Positions 16,895 through 24,706 of a stretch of 64,000 nucleotides of DNA are shown piece after piece. The notes below the pieces were generated by a model that saw nothing but the letters and a program-made list of their open reading frames with translations, was not told the DNA's origin and did no database searches. The DNA comes from DATDPM01 sp963841995. GTDB taxonomy: Bacteria > Pseudomonadota > Alphaproteobacteria > DATDPM01. The DNA is taken from positions 198,473 through 262,472 of the forward strand of contig CAWJEX010000018.1 in assembly GCA_963841995.1 (NCBI GenBank). Direction: 5' to 3'. Numbering within the stretch: position 1 is the stretch's first letter; each line of letters opens with the position of its first letter. Both the position numbers and the translations under genes were made by a program.

Positions 16895-17162
16895 CCGTAC
16901 CCCTCACTCCTGCGCGCGCCTCCGATCCGGCGCGTTCGAACATGATGAGCTCCCAAGTTCCTGTCGCCACGTCATGGCGAAGGATATAGGACGCTCCCTC
17001 TGCGCTCTTGACCTTAAAATAACGGTGATCCGGGGCCAGCCACTGATCGATCACCTCGGCGACCACGATCTCGCGTTCGCCGAAATACACTCGCCGCGGC
17101 GTCTCTTCGCCCCGATGTCCCGCATAGCATTCAACCCGGACGCGGATCGGTGTTTCAGTCAT
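16887..17162 (-). CDS. Conserved small protein of unknown function
   Basis: 91 residues from ATG 17162 (AAAGGGG, 5-nt gap). This start is preferred to an in-frame ATG at 17252, which would overlap the operator. The sequence MTETPIRVRVECYAGHRGEE and WLAPDHRYFKVKSAEGASYI contains a two-part beta-rich pattern. I have seen it in small uncharacterised proteins but cannot name the family. It is the first gene of the unit that continues into the BON, metallohydrolase and pncA genes. Its operator lies 83 bp upstream. Confidence 0.7.
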   Translation of the reverse strand: MTETPIRVRVECYAGHRGEETPRRVYFGEREIVVAEVIDQWLAPDHRYFKVKSAEGASYILRHDVATGTWELIMFERAGSEARAGVRGTDG

Positions 17163-17238
17163 CACGACCCCTTTGCGGCATAGCCATGACCGTCCATCCA
17201 AACACGCATCATACTCTTCCAATTTGGCAGCAGGTGCG

Positions 17239-17252
17239 TTGACCCAGGTCAA
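17239..17252. promoter_or_regulatory. FNR/FixK-type operator, head of the BON operon and upstream of threonine dehydratase
   Basis: TTGAC-CCAG-GTCAA. The centre is 83 bp before the minus-strand start at 17162, and 178 bp before the plus-strand start at 17424. Confidence 0.65.
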
Positions 17253-17423
17253 TTTCGACGATAAGAAGTTTACCGTCCTTTGAAGGGATCGTTCTCCACC
17301 AAAATCCGGGGGCGGTGAAGCAAGAACATAAAATCGAAGTTGCTACGAAGTAACGAATAGCTGGCGCGGTAGCCATCGGCTCGCTTAGATTGGTCGTTTG
17401 GTGGCGGCGCGGGAAGGGCGACG

Positions 17424-18650
17424 ATGATTTCAATCGGGGACATCCGCGCCGCGGCTGCGGCCCTTGACGGGTGCATCGTCAAAACCCCGTTCATTGTCGC
17501 ACCGAGGCTCTCCGATCGCCTGGGTGCGACAATCTTCCTCAAGCTAGAGAGCCTGCAATACACCGGTTCGTTCAAGGATCGAGGCGCTTTGATCAAGCTG
17601 CTCGGCTTGAACGAATCGGAGCGGGCGCGCGGCGTGATTGCCGCTTCGGCGGGGAATCACGGACAGGGCGTTGCCTATCACGCAAAGCGGCTGGATATCC
17701 CGGCGACAATCGTCATGCCAAAGGCTACGCCCTTCACCAAGATCGAACGCACGGCGGAGTTGGGCGCACATGTGTTGCTGGAGGGCGCCAGCCTTGCCGA
17801 GGCGACCGTCTTCGCGGAAGCGAAGGCCGAACGTGAAGGGCTCGTCTTTGTCCACCCCTATGACGATCCGGCGATCATCGCCGGCCAAGGCACGGTGGCG
17901 CTCGAAATGCTCTCGGTTGAGCCTGGACTCGAAGTCTTAATCGTCCCAATCGGCGGGGGCGGTCTTATCGCCGGAATCGCCAGCGCCGCCAAGACTCTGA
18001 AGCCGGGGCTCGCCATTTTTGGCGTTGAGGCCGCCGCTTGCCCATCGATGTACCGCGTTTTGCGCGGCGAAGCGGTGACACGCGGCGGCAGTACCTTGGC
18101 CGAAGGGATCGCGGTCGAACGGCCGGGAAAACTGACCGAGCCGGTGATCCGAGCCTCGGTGGAGGAAATTTTCCTTGTATCCGAAGACGCGATTGAGTGC
18201 GCCGTCGAGACGTTGCTGTGCGAGGAAAAAATCCTGGCGGAAGGTGCGGGCGCCACACCGCTCGCGGCGTTGGCGGATCAACGCGACCGGTTTAATGGCA
18301 AGAAAATTGGCCTCGTTATCTCTGGCGGCAATATCGATTCGCGAATTCTAAGTTCGGTGCTTCTACGCGGGCTCGTGCGCGGTGGGCGCGTCGTTCGGTT
18401 GCGCATCGAGCTCCTCGATCAAGCTGGCAGCCTGCATCGGGTAACGGGGATCATTGCCGAACAAGGCGCCAATATCATTGAGGCACATCACCAGCGCCTG
18501 TTTTCGGACGTGCCCATCAAATATGCGGAACTCGATTTGATGATCGAAACGCGAAACGCCGAGCATGCGCGCCAGATCATGACGAAACTGACTTCGGCCG
18601 GCTTCAAGATCCGAATGTTGAGCAGCCGCTCGGCGGCCGGCACCGACTGA
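17424..18650 (+). CDS. Threonine ammonia-lyase with C-terminal ACT domain
   Basis: 408 residues from ATG 17424 behind GGGAAGGG. A PLP enzyme turning threonine into 2-oxobutyrate and ammonia. The PLP lysine lies in YTGSFKDRGA (about residue 52), SAGNHGQGVAYHA is the substrate loop, and PIGGGGLIAGIASA is the glycine-rich phosphate cradle. A single ACT-like domain occupies the last 80 residues (RLRIELLDQAGSLHRVTGII), as in the short catabolic/biosynthetic form rather than the long IlvA with two ACT domains. The product 2-oxobutyrate is a possible substrate for the adjacent 2-oxoacid dehydrogenase operon. That link is inference. Confidence 0.88.
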   Translation: MISIGDIRAAAAALDGCIVKTPFIVAPRLSDRLGATIFLKLESLQYTGSFKDRGALIKLLGLNESERARGVIAASAGNHGQGVAYHAKRLDIPATIVMPKATPFTKIERTAELGAHVLLEGASLAEATVFAEAKAEREGLVFVHPYDDPAIIAGQGTVALEMLSVEPGLEVLIVPIGGGGLIAGIASAAKTLKPGLAIFGVEAAACPSMYRVLRGEAVTRGGSTLAEGIAVERPGKLTEPVIRASVEEIFLVSEDAIECAVETLLCEEKILAEGAGATPLAALADQRDRFNGKKIGLVISGGNIDSRILSSVLLRGLVRGGRVVRLRIELLDQAGSLHRVTGIIAEQGANIIEAHHQRLFSDVPIKYAELDLMIETRNAEHARQIMTKLTSAGFKIRMLSSRSAAGTD

Positions 18651-18684
18651 CCGGGGCCTTCATCCGATCCCGAAGAGTCCCTGC

Positions 18685-18954
18685 TTAGCAATTCTCCCCA
18701 AAATCCGATAGCCGGATTTTGCCGGCGAGATAACGCACGGCACTGCCAATGCTCGCGAGCTGCGCGTACTCGCGCTCCGGTATATCGACTTTAAGCGCCT
18801 CATGGAGCGCGATAACGAAATTGAGAAAATCCATCGAATCGACATCGAGCTGATCGCGAAGATTCTTGGTTAACGACAACGTCGCTTCATCGAGCTCGGG
18901 CACGACGCTGGCGAGCGATTGGATCACGATTTTTTCGATTTCCTTATCGGTCAT
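18685..18954 (-). CDS. Stand-alone acyl carrier protein
   Basis: 89 residues. The phosphopantetheine serine lies in DQLDVDSMDFLNFVIALHE, the usual D-S-M/L context, about residue 38. Four acidic helices fit an ACP. The start ATG 18954 overlaps the E2 stop (ATGA), so this is the last gene of the acyl-CoA synthetase/E1/E2 operon. A dedicated carrier protein at the end of a 2-oxoacid dehydrogenase operon is not part of standard pyruvate dehydrogenase gene sets. It may accept acyl groups made by the operon or feed the ACP-containing fusion at 24707. Both are inference. Confidence 0.85.
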   Translation of the reverse strand: MTDKEIEKIVIQSLASVVPELDEATLSLTKNLRDQLDVDSMDFLNFVIALHEALKVDIPEREYAQLASIGSAVRYLAGKIRLSDFGENC

Positions 18955-20111
18955 AGGTTCTGCGGTTCCTGCAGTAGCCGGCAGACGGCCGTCAGGAAAC
19001 GGGCGCCGCGACGGCCATCGCTGACCCGATGGTCCGCGGCGAGCGACGAAACGATGACGCGACGCAGGACGACGGTGCCCTCCACAATCCATGGCCGCTC
19101 GATGATCATGCCGAAGCCGACGATGGCGACTTGCGGCGGATAGATGATGGGAAACACGCTCTCGGTGCCTTGCTCGCCGAGATTGGTCACGGTGATCGTG
19201 GAGTCCGATAGCTCGGAGCTGCGCAAACCGCCCATCCTCGCCCGGGTCACAAGATCGCGTAGCGCCGCCATGAGCTGCAGTAGTGAAAGCCGGTCTGCAT
19301 CGTGAATCGCCGGCGCGATCAGGCCGCCTTGGGAAAGCGAGATGGCCACGCCGAGATGGACGTTTTCGCTCGGACGGAATTGGCCATCGACCCAGAAGCC
19401 GTTGAACTCCGGATAATCGCGCAGCGCCCGCGCCACCGCCTTCAGCAGCACAACGCCGTAGAGCATCCGCTCCGGCACCGGCCGCTTGAGGTTCTCCGCC
19501 TCGATCCAGCGCAAGGCGGGTTCGAAATCGACGGTATGGCCGAGGTAATAATGCGGGATCTCGCGCTTGGAGCGAGCCATCGCAACGCCGATAACTTCGC
19601 GCATTGCAGCGGGACGTGTGGGAGGAATGGGGCTGGGCAGCGCTTTGGCCGCGCGCTCGACATCCGAGACTGTGATGGCACCGTCCGGTCCGCTGCCCGA
19701 GAGCTTTTCGATTTTGATGCCAAGCTCGTTGGCGCGCTTGCGCGCTGCCGGCGAAGCGCGCAGGCCCGGGTGCGGTGCTTGCGGCGCCATCGGCGGCGCT
19801 TTTTCTGAAACCGCGGCGGGCATCTTTTTCTCGGAAGGAGCGGGCCTAGAAATTGGCGTAGCTGGCTCCGCCTCGCCTTCGACGCGAATCAGAGCCATGG
19901 GAGCCCCGACGGCGATCTTTTCGCCCGGCTGCGCCAACAAGGTTTCGAGCGTACCGGTCTGGAACGCTTCGATTTCAATCGCACCCTTCTCGGATTCGAC
20001 GACGGCGATGACGTCGCCGCGCGACACATGGTCGCCGGGCTTCTTCAGCCACTCGACAAGCGTCGCTGCCTCCATGTCGGCGCCCAGCGAAGGCATGCGG
20101 AATTCAGCCAT
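18951..20111 (-). CDS. Dihydrolipoamide acyltransferase (E2) of a 2-oxoacid dehydrogenase complex
   Basis: 386 residues from ATG 20111. One lipoyl domain (residues 1-78, lipoyl Lys in VVESEKGAIEIEAF), a Pro/Ala linker, a peripheral-subunit-binding domain (ASPAARKRANELGIKIEKLS to DVERA), then the catalytic domain ending in SSLAADHRVSDGRRGARFL, with the active-site His of DHR-x-x-DG. It transfers the acyl group from lipoate to CoA. The catalytic domain begins abruptly (REVIGVAMARSKREIPHYYL) and the protein is short for an E2. Start and stop both overlap neighbours. No E3 (lipoamide dehydrogenase) lies in the window. Confidence 0.9.
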   Translation of the reverse strand: MAEFRMPSLGADMEAATLVEWLKKPGDHVSRGDVIAVVESEKGAIEIEAFQTGTLETLLAQPGEKIAVGAPMALIRVEGEAEPATPISRPAPSEKKMPAAVSEKAPPMAPQAPHPGLRASPAARKRANELGIKIEKLSGSGPDGAITVSDVERAAKALPSPIPPTRPAAMREVIGVAMARSKREIPHYYLGHTVDFEPALRWIEAENLKRPVPERMLYGVVLLKAVARALRDYPEFNGFWVDGQFRPSENVHLGVAISLSQGGLIAPAIHDADRLSLLQLMAALRDLVTRARMGGLRSSELSDSTITVTNLGEQGTESVFPIIYPPQVAIVGFGMIIERPWIVEGTVVLRRVIVSSLAADHRVSDGRRGARFLTAVCRLLQEPQNL

Positions 20112-21087
20112 GGGCACCGAGCAGAGACTTGACGGCGGCCACGATCTTCTGCGGTTGCGGCAGGGCGGCGTCTTCCAGGTGTTTTGGATAAGGGATCGGG
20201 ACTTCTTCGCTGCAGACCCGGCCAACCGGCGCATCAAGGTCGTAAAAGGCCTGTTCCATGATTCGGGCGCTGATTTCCGCGGAAAGACTGACGCTGCGCC
20301 AACCCTCATCCACGATAACCGCACGACGGGTTTTGCGAACGGACGCCATGATCGTCGCATCGTCAAGCGGGCGCAAGCTCCTTAGATCGATCACTTCTGC
20401 CTCGATCTTTTCTCCCGCAAGCTGTTCGGCCGCTGCCAGGGCCTTGTAAAGATTCGCCCCATAAGTAATCAACGTTACGTCGCGTCCCGAGCGGCACACC
20501 GCCGCACGGATAATATCGACGGAGCCGGCATCGTCCGGCAATTCGCCTTCCATGTTGTAAAGTGTCGCGTGTTCGAAGATTACCACCGGATCGGGATCCT
20601 CGAGTGCCATCGGCAACATTCCGCGCGCGTCCCGAACGGTGGCCGGTGCGACGACGCGAATGCCGGGCACATGAGCGTACCAGCATTCCAAGCTATGGGA
20701 ATGCTGGGCTGCGACTTGGCGGCCTGCACCCGTCGCCATGCGGATGACGACGGGAATATTGAATTGCCCGCCGGACATATGGCGGATGGTCGCCGCATTA
20801 TTGACGATCTGGTCAAGCGCCAGCAGGCTGAAATTGACGGTCATGATCTCGACGATGGGGCGCATGCCGCCGAGCGCGGCGCCGATCCCGGCGCCGACGA
20901 AGGCGGCCTCCGACAGCGGCGTGTCGCGGATGCGCTCGGGGCCGAATTCTTCCAAAAGTCCTTTGCTGCAGGCATAACTGCCGCCATAGCGGCCGACATC
21001 TTCACCCATGAGAAAGACCCGTGAATCGCGCTGGAGCGCTTCGCGAAGCGCGGAACGCACCGCCTCGCGATAAGTGATGGCGGTCAT
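20104..21087 (-). CDS. 2-oxoacid dehydrogenase E1 component, beta subunit
   Basis: 327 residues from ATG 21087, overlapping the E1-alpha stop by 4 nt. It has the transketolase pyrimidine-binding half (ITYREAVRSALREALQRDSR to FLMGEDVGRYGG, RIRDTPLSEAAFVGAGIGAA) and the C-terminal transketolase domain (DVTLITYGANLYKALAAAEQ, EVIDLRSLRPLDDATI). It forms the alpha2-beta2 thiamine diphosphate enzyme that decarboxylates the oxoacid and loads lipoate. The family covers pyruvate, acetoin and branched-chain enzymes, and the substrate cannot be fixed from sequence. Pyruvate/acetoin-like is my best reading. Confidence 0.9.
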   Translation of the reverse strand: MTAITYREAVRSALREALQRDSRVFLMGEDVGRYGGSYACSKGLLEEFGPERIRDTPLSEAAFVGAGIGAALGGMRPIVEIMTVNFSLLALDQIVNNAATIRHMSGGQFNIPVVIRMATGAGRQVAAQHSHSLECWYAHVPGIRVVAPATVRDARGMLPMALEDPDPVVIFEHATLYNMEGELPDDAGSVDIIRAAVCRSGRDVTLITYGANLYKALAAAEQLAGEKIEAEVIDLRSLRPLDDATIMASVRKTRRAVIVDEGWRSVSLSAEISARIMEQAFYDLDAPVGRVCSEEVPIPYPKHLEDAALPQPQKIVAAVKSLLGAHG

Positions 21088-22097
21088 GCCACGGGCCCCT
21101 GCTTCGTCGCGCTCGGCGGCGTCATGACGTCTTTGCAGAGGTCCTCGATGGGTTCCCAATGACCGGCTTCAGCATAGGCCACGGCATCCTCCATCTCGGC
21201 GGCGACGGCAGCCTCGATGTGCGCAAGATCGTCCTTGTGCAGAAGACCGGCGCTGCGCAGCCGCGCTTCGAGATGCGTGATCGGGTCCTTCTTCTTCCAT
21301 TCCTCGACCTCGGCCTTGCTGCGATAAAGCTCGGGGTCGTACATCGAATGGGCGCGAAAGCGATAGGTGCGGTTCTCCAGGAAATAGGGCTCGCCCGTAT
21401 CGCGCACGCAATCCGCGGCGCGTCGGGCCGCAACCTCTACCGCAATGACGTCCATGCCGTCGACAGCCTCAGCGCGGATCGCATAGCTCTCGGCGTGCCG
21501 GGTGAGATCGATTTGCGATTGGGCGCGTTCGATCGCTGTGCCCATGGCATAGCGATTGTTCTCGCAGATGAACAAAACGGGGAGTTTCCACAACGCGGCG
21601 AGATTGAGACATTCGTGGAATTCGCCCTCGGAGGCGGCGCCGTCGCCGAAGATGCAGGCGGTGATGTTCCGCCGGCCGCGCATCTTGTCGGCGAGCGCAA
21701 GGCCGACCGCGAGCGGCATCCCGCCTGCGACGATCGCATTGCCGCCATAAAAGCGCGTCGCGGCGTCGAACACGTGCATCGAACCGCCGCGGCCGCGGCT
21801 GGTGCCTTCGACCTTGCCGAACATTTCGGCCATGAGGCTACGCGCGGAAATCCCCCGCGCCAGCGCGTGCCCGTGTTCCCGGTAGTTCGAGACGATGGAA
21901 TCTTCAGCCGTCAGCGCCCGCATCGTGCCGACGGCATTCGCTTCCTCGCCGATATAAAGGTGGAGGAATCCGCGAATTTTCGTTGCCGAATACAGTTCGA
22001 CACAGCGTTCCTCGAACCGGCGGATGCGCAGCATTTCCTTCATCAGGAAAAGAAGATGGTCGCGATCGAGACGGATTTTTTCGCCGTGCATCGTCAT
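21084..22097 (-). CDS. 2-oxoacid dehydrogenase E1 component, alpha subunit
   Basis: 337 residues. The thiamine diphosphate motif is GDGAASEGEFHECLNLAALW with ENNRYAMGTAIER after it. The phosphorylation-loop-like YRFRAHSMYDPELYRSK and HLYIGEEANAVGTM are conserved. Partners E1-beta and E2 follow with overlapping codons. The ATG 22097 overlaps the acyl-CoA synthetase stop (ATGA), so synthetase and dehydrogenase are made from one mRNA. It is shaped like the E1-alpha of pyruvate or acetoin dehydrogenase. Confidence 0.9.
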   Translation of the reverse strand: MTMHGEKIRLDRDHLLFLMKEMLRIRRFEERCVELYSATKIRGFLHLYIGEEANAVGTMRALTAEDSIVSNYREHGHALARGISARSLMAEMFGKVEGTSRGRGGSMHVFDAATRFYGGNAIVAGGMPLAVGLALADKMRGRRNITACIFGDGAASEGEFHECLNLAALWKLPVLFICENNRYAMGTAIERAQSQIDLTRHAESYAIRAEAVDGMDVIAVEVAARRAADCVRDTGEPYFLENRTYRFRAHSMYDPELYRSKAEVEEWKKKDPITHLEARLRSAGLLHKDDLAHIEAAVAAEMEDAVAYAEAGHWEPIEDLCKDVMTPPSATKQGPVA

Positions 22098-23899
22098 CGA
22101 TCCTTCTCCAGCGCCGAAATGTCGCCTTCGGGCAGCCCAAGCTCACGGGCTTTGAGCAAACGCCGCATGATCTTGCCGGAGCGGGTCTTGGGTAGATTGG
22201 ATGTAAACTCGAGTTCTTTAGGCGCAACGACCGCACCGAGCCTCTTGCGGGCGTGGGCGAGAATGTCGCGCTTCAACGCTTCGCTCGGAGAATGGCCGGA
22301 TTTCAACGTGACGAAGGCCTTGATGACTTCGTAGGCCACCGGATCGGGCTTGCCGATCACCCCGGCTTCCGCGACCGCCTTGTGCTCCATCAGCACACTT
22401 TCGACCTCGAAGGGGCCAACCAAATGGCCGGACGTCTTGATGACGTCATCGGCGCGGCCGACGAACCAATAGTATCCGTCGGCGTCGCGCTTGGCGAGAT
22501 CGCCCGTCAAATACCAGCCGCCGCTGAAGCATTTTGCGTAGCGCTCCGGCTCGTTGATATAGGCGCGGAACATCGCTGGCCAGCCGGGTTTCAGGGCTAA
22601 TTCGCCCTGTTCGTCAGGGGCGTCGATCGTCTCAATAAGCCCTTCCGTATTGCGGCGCACAATAGCTGCTTCGATTCCTGGCAAAGGCTTGCCCATCGAA
22701 CCGGGCTTGATATCCATCGCGGCGAAGTTGGCGATCATAATGCCGCCGGTTTCGGTCTGCCACCAGTTGTCATGGAAAGGGTGGCCAAGCGCCATGCGTC
22801 CCCATTCGACGGCCTCCGGATTGAGCGGCTCCCCCACGCTCGCCATGAAGCGAAGCACCGAGAGGTCATAATGTTGCGCCAGCTCTTCGCCAGCCCGAAT
22901 CATCATGCGTACGGCGGTCGGCGCCGTATACCACACCGTGACGCGTTCCTCGGCGAGGATGCGATACCAGCGTTCAACATCGAATTCGGCTTCATCCACG
23001 ATCATGGTAATGCCATTCGTAAGCGGCGCGATCAGGCCGTAAGACGTGCCGGTGACCCAACCGGGATCGGCCGTGCACCAAAAGACATCCTCCTGGTGAA
23101 GATCGAGAGCGAGCTTGCCGGTGATATGGTGGGCAATCACAGCCGCATGAACATGGAGGGCCCCCTTCGGCCGGCCCGTTGTGCCGCTCGTGAAATGGAG
23201 AAGGGCCGGGTCTTCCGGATCGGTCGGCGGGATCGTGAATTCGGCTGAGCACCCGTCGAGTGCGCTTGAAAGGTTAAGTGCTCCGGCGGGCAGAGCAGCG
23301 GGCGTCTGATCCGACTCGATCTCTGAAATGAGTAACAGGTGCGCGAGACCGGGCAGCAAGTCGCGAGAGGGCGCCACCTTGCGCCGGTAAAGCATCGGGC
23401 TGGTCACCAAGGCCCGAGCATCGCCAAGAGCGAGGCGCGCCCGCACCGGTTCCGGCCCAAAGGCGGAGAACAGCGGCGAAAATACGCAGCCGGCTTTAAA
23501 ACTGCCCAGGGCCGCGACATAGAGTTCCGGGACGCGATCAAGCAACGCGAATACGCGCTCCCCTTTGCGTAAGCCGAGTTGGACAAGAAGATTGGCGAAC
23601 CGGTTGCTGGCTGCGGCCAGGTGCTTATACGTGAACTCGCGCCGTTCGCCATTCTTGCCGAGCCAGCGCATGGCAATCTTCCCGCCGCGGCCCGGGCGCA
23701 GATGACGGTCGACCGCTTCATGCGCGATGTTCAGACCCCGGCCATCGGGTAGGCCATCGAGCTCGCGCCGCGCATCTTCCCAGCGAAACGCGGCGTAGGA
23801 AGCTTCATAGTCGAGCAAGTTAGGCATGACAGCCCAGCCGGAGCTGGGCTTTCGGATAACCGGCAAGTGGGCAAGACCCGCTGCACCGCCTTGAGACAT
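22094..23899 (-). CDS. Acetate/short-chain acyl-CoA synthetase (AMP-forming)
   Basis: 601 residues from ATG 23899; ATG 23827 is an alternative. ANL-family core motifs are LHFTSGTTGRPKGALHVH (A3), WWQTETGG (A5), YLTGDLAKRDADGYYWFVGR (A7-A8) and LPKTRSGKIMRR with the acylation lysine (A10). It resembles AcsA-like acetyl/propionyl-CoA synthetases: VFWCTADPGWVTGTSYGLIA is typical. It activates acetate or a similar acid to the CoA ester. The start lies 6 bp after the quinone reductase stop and the stop overlaps E1-alpha. Both routes to acyl-CoA, from free acid and from oxoacid, thus share one operon. Confidence 0.9.
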   Translation of the reverse strand: MSQGGAAGLAHLPVIRKPSSGWAVMPNLLDYEASYAAFRWEDARRELDGLPDGRGLNIAHEAVDRHLRPGRGGKIAMRWLGKNGERREFTYKHLAAASNRFANLLVQLGLRKGERVFALLDRVPELYVAALGSFKAGCVFSPLFSAFGPEPVRARLALGDARALVTSPMLYRRKVAPSRDLLPGLAHLLLISEIESDQTPAALPAGALNLSSALDGCSAEFTIPPTDPEDPALLHFTSGTTGRPKGALHVHAAVIAHHITGKLALDLHQEDVFWCTADPGWVTGTSYGLIAPLTNGITMIVDEAEFDVERWYRILAEERVTVWYTAPTAVRMMIRAGEELAQHYDLSVLRFMASVGEPLNPEAVEWGRMALGHPFHDNWWQTETGGIMIANFAAMDIKPGSMGKPLPGIEAAIVRRNTEGLIETIDAPDEQGELALKPGWPAMFRAYINEPERYAKCFSGGWYLTGDLAKRDADGYYWFVGRADDVIKTSGHLVGPFEVESVLMEHKAVAEAGVIGKPDPVAYEVIKAFVTLKSGHSPSEALKRDILAHARKRLGAVVAPKELEFTSNLPKTRSGKIMRRLLKARELGLPEGDISALEKDR

Positions 23900-23905
23900 C
23901 GATAG

Positions 23906-24514
23906 CTATTCCCGCGCTGCGTGCGTTGCTTCAAAATACTTTTGCACGGTTTTACCGACGCGTGCGAGGTGCTTTTCGGTCGTTCGTTTGGGCAAACCGG
24001 GAACGACCGAAGGAAAATGCACGTGCTCAATCAATTCAATGCCACAAAGCGAAAGAGTTTGATCCTCTTCGAGGACCCTCATCGCATCCCATTGTTTGCT
24101 GCGCCGCAAATACGCCATGTCCGCGCCCGAACTCGTGAAAATCATCGCCTTTTTGCCGGCAAGGCGAGGACTTATGTCGTCGCCTTTAAAGTCATAGGCA
24201 AAACCCGAGGACAGGACACGATCAAAATATCCTTTCATCATGGCGGGCATGAAGGCCCACCACAGCGGATAGAAAAATGCGATTGTTTCGGCCTCGGCAA
24301 GAAAGCGCTGTTCGCGGCGCACGACGGCCGGGATGACCGGTTTTTTCGCATCCAACAACTCGCGCTCCCGCAGAACTGGGTCAAAACCCAAGCGATAGAG
24401 GTCGCGGATGGTTGCTTCGTCGCCCAGCGCCTTTACCTGCTCGGCATAGGCGCGCGCAACCGCTTGGGTGAAGCTCTGCCGCTTCGGATGGCAGACGATC
24501 AGAAGATGGCGCAT
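23906..24514 (-). CDS. NAD(P)H:quinone oxidoreductase, flavodoxin-like fold
   Basis: 202 residues from ATG 24514 (AGAGGAG, 7-nt gap); an in-frame ATG at 24574 lacks such a site. MRHLLIVCHPKRQSFTQAVA is the flavodoxin-like phosphate loop. IAFFYPLWWAFMPAMMKGYF then DRVLSSGFAY is the hallmark of the MdaB/KefF/NQO1 group. These FMN/FAD enzymes reduce quinones by two electrons. It is the first gene of the operon running into the acyl-CoA synthetase. A decayed relative lies at 48045. The weak operator at 24685 is 177 bp upstream. Confidence 0.88.
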   Translation of the reverse strand: MRHLLIVCHPKRQSFTQAVARAYAEQVKALGDEATIRDLYRLGFDPVLRERELLDAKKPVIPAVVRREQRFLAEAETIAFFYPLWWAFMPAMMKGYFDRVLSSGFAYDFKGDDISPRLAGKKAMIFTSSGADMAYLRRSKQWDAMRVLEEDQTLSLCGIELIEHVHFPSVVPGLPKRTTEKHLARVGKTVQKYFEATHAARE

Positions 24515-24684
24515 AGCGACGCTCCTCTTTGGCGGCGTGGATAGGCTGCTCGATGCGTGCGAATCGCAATTCACGATTTTGCCGGACGATCACCCAATTT
24601 CACGAGGGGCAGCTGATATCCGCCTTCCTTAACGGCAATCCTCGGTAGCCTCTTGAATTAAACCCGAAGATGAAAACGGGCAAA

Positions 24685-24698
24685 ATGATTCAGATCAA
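24685..24698. promoter_or_regulatory. FNR/FixK-type operator, imperfect, upstream of the quinone reductase operon
   Basis: ATGAT-TCAG-ATCAA has one mismatch in the left outer base. It lies 177 bp before the 24514 start, in the 192-bp gap after the ligase-acyltransferase fusion. Confidence 0.5.
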
Positions 24699-24706
24699 GA
24701 AACCGC

